Source of the DNA: Nomia melanderi
Taxonomy: Eukaryota; Arthropoda; Insecta; Hymenoptera; Halictidae
Direction of reading: 5' to 3'
Assembly (NCBI RefSeq): GCF_051020985.1
Contig: NW_027475134.1
Location: 4,650,001 to 4,714,000 of the forward strand
Length of the DNA: 64,000 bases
Below the pieces are notes generated by a model. The model saw only the letters and a program-made list of their open reading frames with translations, made no database searches and was not told where the DNA came from. The position numbers and the translations under genes are program-made. Below are positions 51,425-64,000 of this stretch, one piece after another. The first letter of the stretch is position 1. Every line of letters starts with the position of its first letter.

Positions 51425-53215
51425 GGCCGGACACTCAGGGACAGGGGAAAATCCAATATATATCTGGTGATATCTCGGGTGCTATTACAGAAGGCGCAAT
51501 AAATCAAAGTGCATTGTCTGTAGGAGGCCCTGGCGCATGAATCTGTGCAGCGGGAACGACCTCGGACCACCAGGGGCCGAGAAAACCACCGTCTCATGGG
51601 GCCGGACACTCAGGGTCAGGGAAAAATCCAATATATATCTGGTGATATCTCGGGTGCTATTACAGATAGCCCAAGAAATCAAAGTGCATTGTCTGTATTA
51701 GGCCCCGGCGCATGAATCTGTGCAGCGGGAACGACCTCGGACCACCAGGGGCCGAGAAAACCACCGTCTCATGGGGCCGGACACTCAGGGTCAGGGGAAA
51801 ATCCAATATATATCTGGTGATATCTCGGGTGCTATTACAGATAGCGCAATAAACCAAAGTGCATTGTCTGTAGGTGGCTCTTGCGAATGAATCTGTACCG
51901 CAGGAACGACCTCGGACCACCAGTGGCCGAGAAAATTACAGATATTCGGAATCCGTCACCCAAGGTCATGTAAAAATCCAGCAAATATCTGGTGATATCT
52001 CGGGTGCTATTAGAGATAGCGCAATAAACCAAAGTGCATTGTCTGTAGGAGGCCCAGGCGAATGAATCCGTGCAGCGGAAACGACCTCGGACCACCAGGG
52101 GCCGAGAAAATTACAGATATTCGGAATCCGTCACCCAAGGTCATATAAAAATCCAGCATATATCTGGTGATATCTCGGGTGCTATTACAGATAGCCTAAT
52201 AACCCAAAGTGCATTGTCTGTAAGTGGCCCTGGCGCATGAATCTGGGCAGCGGGAACGACCTCGGACCACCAGGGTCCGAGAAAATCACCGTCTCATGGA
52301 GCCGGACACTCAGGGTCAGGGAAAAATCCAATATATATCTGGTGATATCTCGGGTGCTACTACAGATAGCGCAATAAATCAAAGTGCACTGTCTGTAGGA
52401 GGCCCTGGCGCATGAATCTGTGCAGCGGGAACGACCTCGGACCACCAGGGGCCGAGAAAACCACCGTCTCATGGGGCCGGACACTCAGGGTCTGGGGAAA
52501 ATCCAATATAGATCTGGTGATATCTCGGGTGCTATTACAGATAGCGCAATCAACCAAAGTGTATTATCTGCAGGAGGCCCTGGCGCATGAATCTGTGCAA
52601 CGGGAACGACCTCGGACCACCAGGGGCCGAGAAAACCACAGTCTCATGGGGCCGGACACTCATGGTCAGGGGAAAATCCAATATAGATCTGGTGATATCT
52701 CGGGTGCTATTAGAGATAGCGAAATAAACCAAAGTGAATTATCTGCAGGAGGCCCTGGCGCATGAATCTGTGCAGCGGGAACGTCCTCGGACCTCCAGGG
52801 GCCGAGACAACGACCGTCTCATGGGGCCGGACACTCAGGGTCAGGGTAATATCCAATATATATCTGGTGATATCTCGGGTGCTATTACAGATAGCGCAAT
52901 AAATCAAAGTGCATTGTCTGTAGGAGGCCCTGGCGCATGAATCTGTGCAGCGGGAACCACCTCGGACCACCAAGGGCCGATAAAAGCACAGTCTCATGGG
53001 GCCGGACACTCAGGGTCAGGGGAAAATCCAACATATATCAGGTGATAACTCGGGTGCTATTACAGATAGCGCAATAAATCAAAGTGAATTATCTGCAGTA
53101 GGCCCTGGCGCATGAATCTGTGCAGCGGGAACGACCTCGGACCACCAGGGGCCGAGAAAACTACCGTCTCATGGGGCCGGTCACTCAGGGTCAGTGAAAA
53201 ATCCAATATATATCT
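51425..53215. repeat. 1925-bp tandem duplication, copy 2 (match ends about 53215)
   Basis: Repeats the previous block at an offset of exactly 1925 bp, both type B monomers included (51929 and 52104). The match decays where copy 1 has CTGCTGATATCTC and this copy has CTGGTGATATCTC followed by TTACAGGTAGCG. Confidence 0.9.
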
Positions 53216-54465
53216 GGTGATATCTCGGGTGCTATTACAGGTAGCGCAATAAATCAAAGTGCATTGTCTGTAGGAGGCCCTGGCGCAAGAATCTGTGCAG
53301 CGGGAACGACCTCGGAACAACAGGGACCGAGAAAACCACCGTCTCATGGGGCCGGACACTCAGGGTCAGTGAAAAATCCAATATATATGTGGTGATATCT
53401 CGGGTGGTATTACAGATAGCGCAATAAATCAAAGTGCATTGTCTGTAAGAGACCCTGGCGCATGAACCTGTGCAGCGGGAACGTCCTCGGACCACCAGGA
53501 GCCGAGAAAACGACCGTCTCATGGGGCCGGACGCTCAGGGTCAGTGAAAAATCCAATATATATCTGGTGATATCTCGGGTGCTATTAGAGATAGCGCAAT
53601 AAACCAAAGTGAATTATCTGCAGGGGGCCCTGGCGCATGAATCTGTGCAACGGGAACGACCTCGGACCACCAGGGGCCGAGAAAACCACAGTCTCATGGG
53701 GCCGGACACTCAGGGTCTGGGGAAAATCCAATATAGATCTGGTGATATCTCGGGTGCTATTACAGATAGCGCAATAAACCAAAGTGAATTATCTGCAGGA
53801 GGCCCTGGCGCATGAATCTGTGCAACGGGAACGACCTCGGACCACCAGGGGCCGAGAAAACCACAGTCTCATGGGGCCGGACACTCAGGGTCAGGGGAAA
53901 ATCCAATATAGGTCTGGTGATATCTCGGGTGCTATTACAGATAGCGCAATAAATCAAAGTGCATTACCTGTAGGAGGCCCTGGCGCATGAATCTGTGCAA
54001 CGGGAACGACCTCGGACCACCAGGGGCCGACAAAAGCACAGTCTCATGGGGCCGGACACTCAGGGTCAGGGTAAAATCCAATATATTTCTGGTGATATCT
54101 CGGGTGCTATTACAGATAGCGTAATAAACCAAAGTGAATTATCTGCAGGAGGCCCTGGCGCATGAATCTGTGCAGCGGGAACGACCTCGGACCACCAGGG
54201 GCCGAGAAAACGACCGTCTCATGGGGCCGGACACTCAGGGTCAGTGAAAAATCCAATATATATCTGCTGATATCTCGGGTGCTATTACAGATAGCGCAAT
54301 AAATCAAAGTGCATTGTCTGTAGGAGGCCCTGGCGCATGAATCTGTGCAGCGGGAACCACCTCGGACCACCAAGGGCCGAGAAAACCACAGTCTCATGGG
54401 GCCGGACACTCAGGGTCAGGGGAAAATCCAATATATATCTGGTGATATCTCGGGTGCTATAAGAG

Positions 54466-57351
54466 ATAGCGCAATAAACCAAAGTGAATTATCTGCAGGA
54501 GGCCCTGGCGTATGAATCCGTGCAGCGGGAACGACCTCGGACCACCAGGGGCCGAGAAAACCACAGTCTCATGGGGCCGGACACTCAGGGTCAGGGGAAA
54601 ATCCAATATATATCTGGTGATATCTCGGGTGCTATTAGAGATAGCGCAATAAATCAATGTGCATTGTCTGTAGGAGGCCCTGGCGCATGAATCTGTGCAG
54701 CGGGAACGACCTCGGAACACCAGGGACCGAGAAAACCGCCGTCTCATGGGGCCGGACTCTCAGGGTCAGGGGAAAATCCAATATAGGTCTGGTGATATCT
54801 CGGGTGCTATTACAGATAGCGCAATAAATCAAAGTGCATTGTCTGTAAGAGACCCTGGCGCATGAACCTGTGCAGCGGGAACGTCCTCGGACCACCAGGG
54901 GCCGAGAAAACGACCGTCTCATGGGGCCGGACGCTCAGGGTCAGTGAAAAATCCAATATATATCTGGTGATATCTCGGGTGCTATTAGAGATAGCGCAAT
55001 AAACCAAAGTGAATTATCTGCAGGGGGCCCTGGCGCATGAATCTGTGCAACGGGAACGACCTCGAACCACCAGGGGCCGAGAAAACCACAGTCTCATGGG
55101 GCCGGACACTCAGGGCCTGGGGAAAATCCAATATAGATCTGGTGATATCTCGGGTGCTATTACAGATAGCGCTATAAACCAAAGTGAATTATCTGCAGGA
55201 GGCCCTGGCGCATGAATCTGTGCAACGGGAACGACCTCGGACCACCAGGGGCCGAGAAAACCACAGTCTCATGGGGCCGGACACTCAGGGTCAGGGGAAA
55301 ATCCAATATAGGTCTGGTGATATCTCGGGTGCTATTACAGGTAGCGCAATAAATCAAAGTGCATTGTCTGTAGGAGGCCCTGGCGCATGAATCTGTGCAG
55401 CGGGAACGACCTCGGAACACCAGGGACCGAGAAAACCGCCGTCTCATGGGGCCGGACACTCAGGGTCAGTGAAAAATCCAATATATATGTGGTGATATCT
55501 CGGGTGCTATTACAGAGAGCGCAATAAATCAATGTGCATTGTCTGTAGGAGACCCTGGCGCATGAACCTGTGCAGCGGGAACGACCTCGGACCTCCAGGG
55601 GCCGAGAAAACCACAGTCTCATGGGGCCGGACACTCAGGGTCAGGGGAAAATCCAATATATATCTGGTGATATCTCGGGTGCTATTAGAGATAGCGCAAT
55701 AAACCAAAGTGAATTATCTGCAGGAGGCCCTCGCGCATGAATCTGTGCAGCGGGAACGACCTCGGACCACCAGGGGCCGAGAAAACGACCGTCTCATGGG
55801 GCCGGACACTCAGGGTCAGTGAAAAATCCAATATATATATGGTGATATCTCGGGTGCTATTACAGATACCGCAATAAATCAAAGTGCATTGTCTGTAGGA
55901 GACCCTGGCGCATGAGCGGGTGCAGCGGGAACGACCTCGGACCACCAGGGGCCGAGAAAACGACCTTCTCATGGGGCCGGACACTCAGGGTCAGTGAAAA
56001 ATCCAATATATATGTGGTGATATCTCGGGTGCTATTACAGAGAGCGCAATAAATCAATGTGCATTGTCTGTAGGAGACCCTGGCGCATGAACCTGTGCAG
56101 CGGGAACGACCTCGGACCACCAGGGGCCGAGAAAACCACAGTCTCATGGGGCCGGACACTCAGGGTCAGGGGAAAATCCAATATATATCTGGTGATATCA
56201 CGGCTGCTATTACAGATAGCGCAATAAATCAAAGTGCATTGTCTGTAGGAGGCCCTGGCGCATGAATCTGTGCAGCGGGAACGACCTCGGAACACCAGGG
56301 ACCGAGAAAACCACCGTCTCATGGGGCCGGACACTCAGGGTCAGTGAAAAATCCAATATATATGTGGTGATATCTCGGGTGCTATTACAGATAGCGCAAT
56401 AAATCAAAGTGCATTGTCTGTAGGAGGCCCTGGCGCATGAATCTGTGCAGCGGGAACGACCTCGGACCACCAGGGGCCGAGAAAACGACCGTCTCATGGG
56501 GCCGGACGCTCAGGGTCAGTGAAAAATCCAATATATATCTGGTGATATCTCGGCTGCTATTACAGATAGCGCAATAAATCAAAGTGCATTGTCTGTAGGA
56601 GGCCCTGGCGCATGAATCTGTGCAGCGGGAACGACCTCGGAGCACCAGGGGCGAGACAACCACCTTCTCATGGGGCCGGACACTCAGGGTCAGGGAAAAA
56701 TCTAATATATATCTGGTGATATCTCGGGTCCTATTATAGATAGCGCAATAAATCAAAGTGCATTACCTGTAGGAGGCCCTGGCGCATGAATCTGTGCAGC
56801 GGGAACGTCCTCGGACCTCCAGGGGCCGAGAAAACCACAGTCTCATGGGGCCGGACACTCAGGGTCTGGAGAAAATCCAATATAGATCTGGTAATATCTC
56901 GGGTGCTATTACAGATAGCGCAATAAACCAAAGTGAATTATCTGCAGGAGGCCCTGGCGCATGAATCTGTGCAACGGGAACGACCTCGGACCACCAGGGG
57001 CCGAGAAAACCACAGTCTCATGGGGCCGGACACTCAGGGTCAGGGGAAAATCCAATATAGGTCTGGTGATATCTCGGGTGCTATTACAGATAGCGCAATA
57101 AATCAAAGTGCATTACCTGTAGGAGGCCCTGGCGCATGAATCTGTGCAACGGGAACGACCTCGGACCACCAGGGGCCGAGAAAACCACAGTCTCATGGGG
57201 CCGGACACTCAGGGTCAGGGGAAAATCCAATATATATCTGGTGATATCTCGGGTGCTATTACAGATAGCGCAATAAATCAAAGTGCATTGTCTGTAGGAG
57301 GCCCTGGCGCATGAATCTGTGCAACGGGAACGACCTCGGACCACCAGGGGC
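54466..57351. repeat. 2.9-kb block repeated at 61115-64000
   Basis: The block matches 61115 to the window end at a constant offset of 6649 bp. Its first 1.7 kb (54466 to about 56190) also matches 59365 to about 61089 at an offset of 4899 bp. The only difference noticed by eye in the shared part is ATGAGCGGG near 55914 against ATGATCGGG in the other two copies. Confidence 0.9.
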
Positions 57352-59600
57352 CGACAAAAGCACAGTCTCATGGGGCCGGACACTCAGGGTCAGGGTAAAA
57401 TCCAATATATTTCTGGTGATATCTCGGGTGCTATTACAGATAGCGCAATAAACCAAAGTGAATTATCTGCAGGAGGCCCTGGCGCATGAATCTGTGCAGC
57501 GGGAACGACCTCGGACCACCAGGGGCCGAGAAAACGACCGTCTCATGGGGCCGGACACTCAGGGTCAGTGAAAAATCCAATATATATCTGCTGATATCTC
57601 GGGTGCTATTACAGATAGCGCAATAAATCAAAGTGCATTGTCTGTAGGAGGCCCTGGCGCATGAATCTGTGCAGCGGGAACCACCTCGGACCACCAAGGG
57701 CCGAGAAAACCACAGTCTCATGGGGCCGGACACTCAGGGTCAGGGGAAAATCCAATATATATCTGGTGATATCTCGGGTGCTATAAGAGATAGCGCAATA
57801 AACCAAAGTGAATTATCTGCAGGAGGCCCTGGCGTATGAATCCGTGCAGCGGGAACGACCTCGGACCACCAGGGGCCGAGAAAACCACAGTCTCATGGGG
57901 CCGGACACTCAGGGTCAGGGGAAAATCCAATATATATCTGGTGATATCTCGGGTGCTATTAGAGATAGCGCAATAAATCAATGTGCATTGTCTGTAGGAG
58001 GCCCTGGCGCATGAATCTGTGCAGCGGGAACCACCTCGGACCACCAAGGGCCGATAAAAGCACAGTCTCATGGGGCCGGACACTCAGGGTCAGGGGAAAA
58101 TCCAACATATATCAGGTGATAACTCGGGTGCTATTACAGATAGCGCAATAAATCAAAGTGAATTATCTGCAGTAGGCCCTGGCGCATGAATCTGTGCAGC
58201 GGGAACGACCTCGGACCACCAGGGGCCGAGAAAACTACCGTCTCATGGGGCCGGACGCTCAGGGTCAGTGAAAAATCCAATATATATCTGGTGATATCTC
58301 GGGTGCTATTAGAGATAGCGCAATAAACCAAAGTGAATTATCTGCAGGGGGCCCTGGCGCATGAATCTGTGCAACGGGAACGACCTCGGACCACCAGGGG
58401 CCGAGAAAACCACAGTCTCATGGGGCCGGACACTCAGGGTCTGGGGAAAATCCAATATAGATCTGGTGATATCTCGGGTGCTATTACAGATAGCGCAATA
58501 AACCAAAGTGAATTATCTGCAGGAGGCCCTGGCGCATGAATCTGTGCAACGGGAACGACCTCGGACCACCAGGGGCCGAGAAAACCACAGTCTCATGGGG
58601 CCGGACACTCAGGGTCAGGGGAAAATCCAATATAGGTCTGGTGATATCTCGGGTGCTATTACAGATAGCGCAATAAATCAAAGTGCATTACCTGTAGGAG
58701 GCCCTGGCGCATGAATCTGTGCAACGGGAACGACCTCGGACCACCAGGGGCCGAGAAAACCACAGTCTCATGGGGCCGGACACTCAGGGTCAGGGGAAAA
58801 TCCAATATATATCTGGTGATATCTCGGGTGCTATTACAGATAGCGCAATAAATCAAAGTGCATTGTCTGTAGGAGGCCCTGGCGCATGAATCTGTGCAAC
58901 GGGAACGACCTCGGACCACCAGGGGCCGACAAAAGCACAGTCTCATGGGGCCGGACACTCAGGGTCAGGGGAAAATCCAATATATTTCTGGTGATATCTC
59001 GGGTGCTATTACAGATAGCGTAATAAACCAAAGTGAATTATCTGCAGGAGGCCCTGGCGCATGAATCTGTGCAGCGGGAACGACCTCGGACCACCAGGGG
59101 CCGAGAAAACGACCGTCTCATGGGGCCGGACACTCAGGGTCAGTGAAAAATCCAATATATATCTGCTGATATCTCGGGTGCTATTACAGATAGCGCAATA
59201 AATCAAAGTGCATTGTCTGTAGGAGGCCCTGGCGCATGAATCTGTGCAGCGGGAACCACCTCGGACCACCAAGGGCCGAGAAAACCACAGTCTCATGGGG
59301 CCGGACACTCAGGGTCAGGGGAAAATCCAATATATATCTGGTGATATCTCGGGTGCTATAAGAGATAGCGCAATAAACCAAAGTGAATTATCTGCAGGAG
59401 GCCCTGGCGTATGAATCCGTGCAGCGGGAACGACCTCGGACCACCAGGGGCCGAGAAAACCACAGTCTCATGGGGCCGGACACTCAGGGTCAGGGGAAAA
59501 TCCAATATATATCTGGTGATATCTCGGGTGCTATTAGAGATAGCGCAATAAATCAATGTGCATTGTCTGTAGGAGGCCCTGGCGCATGAATCTGTGCAGC
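56830..59600. repeat. 1575-bp (9-monomer) offset duplication (56830-58025 and 58405-59600)
   Basis: The order TATAGATCTGG, TATAGGTCTGG, CCGACAAAAGCAC, CTGCTGATATC, GAACCACCTCGG, CTATAAGAG is repeated nine monomers apart with few differences (for example GGTAATATC against GGTGATATC). Part of the same order is also present at 53.9-54.7 kb. Confidence 0.83.
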
Positions 59601-61114
59601 GGGAACGACCTCGGAACACCAGGGACCGAGAAAACCGCCGTCTCATGGGGCCGGACTCTCAGGGTCAGGGGAAAATCCAATATAGGTCTGGTGATATCTC
59701 GGGTGCTATTACAGATAGCGCAATAAATCAAAGTGCATTGTCTGTAAGAGACCCTGGCGCATGAACCTGTGCAGCGGGAACGTCCTCGGACCACCAGGGG
59801 CCGAGAAAACGACCGTCTCATGGGGCCGGACGCTCAGGGTCAGTGAAAAATCCAATATATATCTGGTGATATCTCGGGTGCTATTAGAGATAGCGCAATA
59901 AACCAAAGTGAATTATCTGCAGGGGGCCCTGGCGCATGAATCTGTGCAACGGGAACGACCTCGAACCACCAGGGGCCGAGAAAACCACAGTCTCATGGGG
60001 CCGGACACTCAGGGCCTGGGGAAAATCCAATATAGATCTGGTGATATCTCGGGTGCTATTACAGATAGCGCTATAAACCAAAGTGAATTATCTGCAGGAG
60101 GCCCTGGCGCATGAATCTGTGCAACGGGAACGACCTCGGACCACCAGGGGCCGAGAAAACCACAGTCTCATGGGGCCGGACACTCAGGGTCAGGGGAAAA
60201 TCCAATATAGGTCTGGTGATATCTCGGGTGCTATTACAGGTAGCGCAATAAATCAAAGTGCATTGTCTGTAGGAGGCCCTGGCGCATGAATCTGTGCAGC
60301 GGGAACGACCTCGGAACACCAGGGACCGAGAAAACCGCCGTCTCATGGGGCCGGACACTCAGGGTCAGTGAAAAATCCAATATATATGTGGTGATATCTC
60401 GGGTGCTATTACAGAGAGCGCAATAAATCAATGTGCATTGTCTGTAGGAGACCCTGGCGCATGAACCTGTGCAGCGGGAACGACCTCGGACCTCCAGGGG
60501 CCGAGAAAACCACAGTCTCATGGGGCCGGACACTCAGGGTCAGGGGAAAATCCAATATATATCTGGTGATATCTCGGGTGCTATTAGAGATAGCGCAATA
60601 AACCAAAGTGAATTATCTGCAGGAGGCCCTCGCGCATGAATCTGTGCAGCGGGAACGACCTCGGACCACCAGGGGCCGAGAAAACGACCGTCTCATGGGG
60701 CCGGACACTCAGGGTCAGTGAAAAATCCAATATATATATGGTGATATCTCGGGTGCTATTACAGATACCGCAATAAATCAAAGTGCATTGTCTGTAGGAG
60801 ACCCTGGCGCATGATCGGGTGCAGCGGGAACGACCTCGGACCACCAGGGGCCGAGAAAACGACCTTCTCATGGGGCCGGACACTCAGGGTCAGTGAAAAA
60901 TCCAATATATATGTGGTGATATCTCGGGTGCTATTACAGAGAGCGCAATAAATCAATGTGCATTGTCTGTAGGAGACCCTGGCGCATGAACCTGTGCAGC
61001 GGGAACGACCTCGGACCACCAGGGGCCGAGAAAACCACAGTCTCATGGGGCCGGACACTCAGGGTCAGGGGAAAATCCAATATATATCTGGTGATATCTC
61101 GGGTGCTATAAGAG
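59365..61114. repeat. 1750-bp (10-monomer) higher-order unit, copy 1
   Basis: Starts at the rare CTATAAGAGATAGC variant and runs through TATAGGTCTGG, GTAAGAGACCC, GGGCCTGGGG, GCTATAAACC and ATGATCGGGTGC monomers, ending where the same variant recurs 1750 bp on. Confidence 0.92.
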
Positions 61115-62864
61115 ATAGCGCAATAAACCAAAGTGAATTATCTGCAGGAGGCCCTGGCGTATGAATCCGTGCAGCGGGAACGACCTCGGACCACCAGGGG
61201 CCGAGAAAACCACAGTCTCATGGGGCCGGACACTCAGGGTCAGGGGAAAATCCAATATATATCTGGTGATATCTCGGGTGCTATTAGAGATAGCGCAATA
61301 AATCAATGTGCATTGTCTGTAGGAGGCCCTGGCGCATGAATCTGTGCAGCGGGAACGACCTCGGAACACCAGGGACCGAGAAAACCGCCGTCTCATGGGG
61401 CCGGACTCTCAGGGTCAGGGGAAAATCCAATATAGGTCTGGTGATATCTCGGGTGCTATTACAGATAGCGCAATAAATCAAAGTGCATTGTCTGTAAGAG
61501 ACCCTGGCGCATGAACCTGTGCAGCGGGAACGTCCTCGGACCACCAGGGGCCGAGAAAACGACCGTCTCATGGGGCCGGACGCTCAGGGTCAGTGAAAAA
61601 TCCAATATATATCTGGTGATATCTCGGGTGCTATTAGAGATAGCGCAATAAACCAAAGTGAATTATCTGCAGGGGGCCCTGGCGCATGAATCTGTGCAAC
61701 GGGAACGACCTCGAACCACCAGGGGCCGAGAAAACCACAGTCTCATGGGGCCGGACACTCAGGGCCTGGGGAAAATCCAATATAGATCTGGTGATATCTC
61801 GGGTGCTATTACAGATAGCGCTATAAACCAAAGTGAATTATCTGCAGGAGGCCCTGGCGCATGAATCTGTGCAACGGGAACGACCTCGGACCACCAGGGG
61901 CCGAGAAAACCACAGTCTCATGGGGCCGGACACTCAGGGTCAGGGGAAAATCCAATATAGGTCTGGTGATATCTCGGGTGCTATTACAGGTAGCGCAATA
62001 AATCAAAGTGCATTGTCTGTAGGAGGCCCTGGCGCATGAATCTGTGCAGCGGGAACGACCTCGGAACACCAGGGACCGAGAAAACCGCCGTCTCATGGGG
62101 CCGGACACTCAGGGTCAGTGAAAAATCCAATATATATGTGGTGATATCTCGGGTGCTATTACAGAGAGCGCAATAAATCAATGTGCATTGTCTGTAGGAG
62201 ACCCTGGCGCATGAACCTGTGCAGCGGGAACGACCTCGGACCTCCAGGGGCCGAGAAAACCACAGTCTCATGGGGCCGGACACTCAGGGTCAGGGGAAAA
62301 TCCAATATATATCTGGTGATATCTCGGGTGCTATTAGAGATAGCGCAATAAACCAAAGTGAATTATCTGCAGGAGGCCCTCGCGCATGAATCTGTGCAGC
62401 GGGAACGACCTCGGACCACCAGGGGCCGAGAAAACGACCGTCTCATGGGGCCGGACACTCAGGGTCAGTGAAAAATCCAATATATATATGGTGATATCTC
62501 GGGTGCTATTACAGATACCGCAATAAATCAAAGTGCATTGTCTGTAGGAGACCCTGGCGCATGATCGGGTGCAGCGGGAACGACCTCGGACCACCAGGGG
62601 CCGAGAAAACGACCTTCTCATGGGGCCGGACACTCAGGGTCAGTGAAAAATCCAATATATATGTGGTGATATCTCGGGTGCTATTACAGAGAGCGCAATA
62701 AATCAATGTGCATTGTCTGTAGGAGACCCTGGCGCATGAACCTGTGCAGCGGGAACGACCTCGGACCACCAGGGGCCGAGAAAACCACAGTCTCATGGGG
62801 CCGGACACTCAGGGTCAGGGGAAAATCCAATATATATCTGGTGATATCACGGCTGCTATTACAG
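61115..62864. repeat. 1750-bp (10-monomer) higher-order unit, copy 2
   Basis: A direct tandem copy of the preceding 1750 bp, with no differences noticed by eye over most of its length. At its end it continues with GATATCACGGCTGC, as in the copy at 54.5-56.2 kb, rather than starting a third tandem unit. Confidence 0.92.
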
Positions 62865-64000
62865 ATAGCGCAATAAATCAAAGTGCATTGTCTGTAGGAG
62901 GCCCTGGCGCATGAATCTGTGCAGCGGGAACGACCTCGGAACACCAGGGACCGAGAAAACCACCGTCTCATGGGGCCGGACACTCAGGGTCAGTGAAAAA
63001 TCCAATATATATGTGGTGATATCTCGGGTGCTATTACAGATAGCGCAATAAATCAAAGTGCATTGTCTGTAGGAGGCCCTGGCGCATGAATCTGTGCAGC
63101 GGGAACGACCTCGGACCACCAGGGGCCGAGAAAACGACCGTCTCATGGGGCCGGACGCTCAGGGTCAGTGAAAAATCCAATATATATCTGGTGATATCTC
63201 GGCTGCTATTACAGATAGCGCAATAAATCAAAGTGCATTGTCTGTAGGAGGCCCTGGCGCATGAATCTGTGCAGCGGGAACGACCTCGGAGCACCAGGGG
63301 CGAGACAACCACCTTCTCATGGGGCCGGACACTCAGGGTCAGGGAAAAATCTAATATATATCTGGTGATATCTCGGGTCCTATTATAGATAGCGCAATAA
63401 ATCAAAGTGCATTACCTGTAGGAGGCCCTGGCGCATGAATCTGTGCAGCGGGAACGTCCTCGGACCTCCAGGGGCCGAGAAAACCACAGTCTCATGGGGC
63501 CGGACACTCAGGGTCTGGAGAAAATCCAATATAGATCTGGTAATATCTCGGGTGCTATTACAGATAGCGCAATAAACCAAAGTGAATTATCTGCAGGAGG
63601 CCCTGGCGCATGAATCTGTGCAACGGGAACGACCTCGGACCACCAGGGGCCGAGAAAACCACAGTCTCATGGGGCCGGACACTCAGGGTCAGGGGAAAAT
63701 CCAATATAGGTCTGGTGATATCTCGGGTGCTATTACAGATAGCGCAATAAATCAAAGTGCATTACCTGTAGGAGGCCCTGGCGCATGAATCTGTGCAACG
63801 GGAACGACCTCGGACCACCAGGGGCCGAGAAAACCACAGTCTCATGGGGCCGGACACTCAGGGTCAGGGGAAAATCCAATATATATCTGGTGATATCTCG
63901 GGTGCTATTACAGATAGCGCAATAAATCAAAGTGCATTGTCTGTAGGAGGCCCTGGCGCATGAATCTGTGCAACGGGAACGACCTCGGACCACCAGGGGC

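Larger units (their letters stand above)
43500..53200. repeat. 175-bp satellite array, zone 4 (about 55 monomers)
   Basis: Continuous monomers with many type B copies (six cores between 45.7 and 52.2 kb) and markers such as GGGCCAAGAAAACC, ATAGCCCAAGAAATC, TGTATTAGGCCCCGG and GGGACAGGGGAAAATCC. It contains the three 57-bp internal duplications, a 4.66/4.26-kb offset duplication and an 11-monomer tandem duplication. No gene is present. Confidence 0.95.
53200..64000. repeat. 175-bp satellite array, zone 5 (about 62 monomers)
   Basis: Continuous monomers to the window edge, so the array runs on beyond it. Markers are GCAACGGGAACG, TATAGGTCTGG, GCATGAACCTGTGC, CTATAAGAGATAGC and GTAAGAGACCC. Large parts are near-identical copies of each other, making this the most recently amplified zone in the window. 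A 230-bp piece near 58020-58250 (AAGGGCCGATAAAAGC, GATAACTCGGG) matches 52945-53180 in zone 4. No gene is present. Confidence 0.95.

Noticed and set aside
36..63993. Hundreds of 60-123 codon open frames on both strands with similar proteins (minus-strand frames with MRRWFSRPL and RPHETVVFSAPGG, plus-strand frames with ALAHESVQRERPRTTRG)
   Set aside because: They recur once per monomer at fixed phase. Since 175 is not a multiple of three, each frame runs into a stop within one or two monomers. Variants between copies show no preference for silent changes, and no start context or family similarity supports them. They are shadows of the satellite.
1..64000. CRISPR array
   Set aside because: The repeat is the whole 175-bp period with no unique spacers between short repeats, and no cas-like gene is present.

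Overview
The window is one long block of eukaryotic satellite DNA. A monomer of about 175 bp repeats head to tail from base 1 to base 64000. A single Tc1/mariner-type DNA transposon (1268 bp, 4004-5271) interrupts the array. Subtracting the transposon leaves room for about 358 monomers. No host gene, rRNA, tRNA or CRISPR array can be supported. The many 60-120 codon open frames on both strands are repeats of the same shadow frames. Since 175 = 3 x 58 + 1, the frame shifts at every monomer and no long protein can be encoded. A pericentromeric or other heterochromatic location in a metazoan fits best. An arthropod is plausible from the transposase type, but the species cannot be read from this sequence.

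The consensus monomer is about 53% GC and carries about 9 CpG dinucleotides. That is roughly 0.7 of expectation, so CpG loss is mild. It holds one GATATC (EcoRV) site, an AATAAA hexamer, a short CTCGG/CCGAG inverted repeat and an AT-rich TATATA tract. Monomer length is tightly kept: nearly all indels are 1-3 bp. The exception is a 57-bp internal duplication seen at three places. Two linked haplotypes make up most of the array, one with CTGCAG (PstI) and the other with CTGTAG. A clearly diverged subfamily (type B, 15 copies recognised) is scattered among them in the same register, and two A/B chimeric monomers are visible.

Layout. 1-4003: left array, with a 1050-bp (6-monomer) higher-order unit. 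4004-5271: transposon, with 35-bp terminal inverted repeats, a TA target duplication and a transposase frame broken by one in-frame TAG just before the third catalytic residue. 5272 to about 6600: the same array type resumes in exact register. About 6.6-24 kb: a long zone of interspersed variants. About 24-43.5 kb: a zone with its own marker variants and duplications of 872, 1050, 3500/3675 and 2274 bp. About 43.5-53.2 kb: 407-bp composite units and an 11-monomer (1925 bp) tandem duplication. About 53.2-64 kb: the most recently amplified part, with 1750-bp (10-monomer) and 1575-bp units that are nearly identical by eye.

Nothing here works as a gene system. The interest lies in how the satellite evolves (unequal exchange, conversion, nested duplications) and in one precisely placed, crippled transposon. 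All identity statements come from reading by eye; boundaries of higher-order units are approximate to some tens of bases unless stated otherwise.
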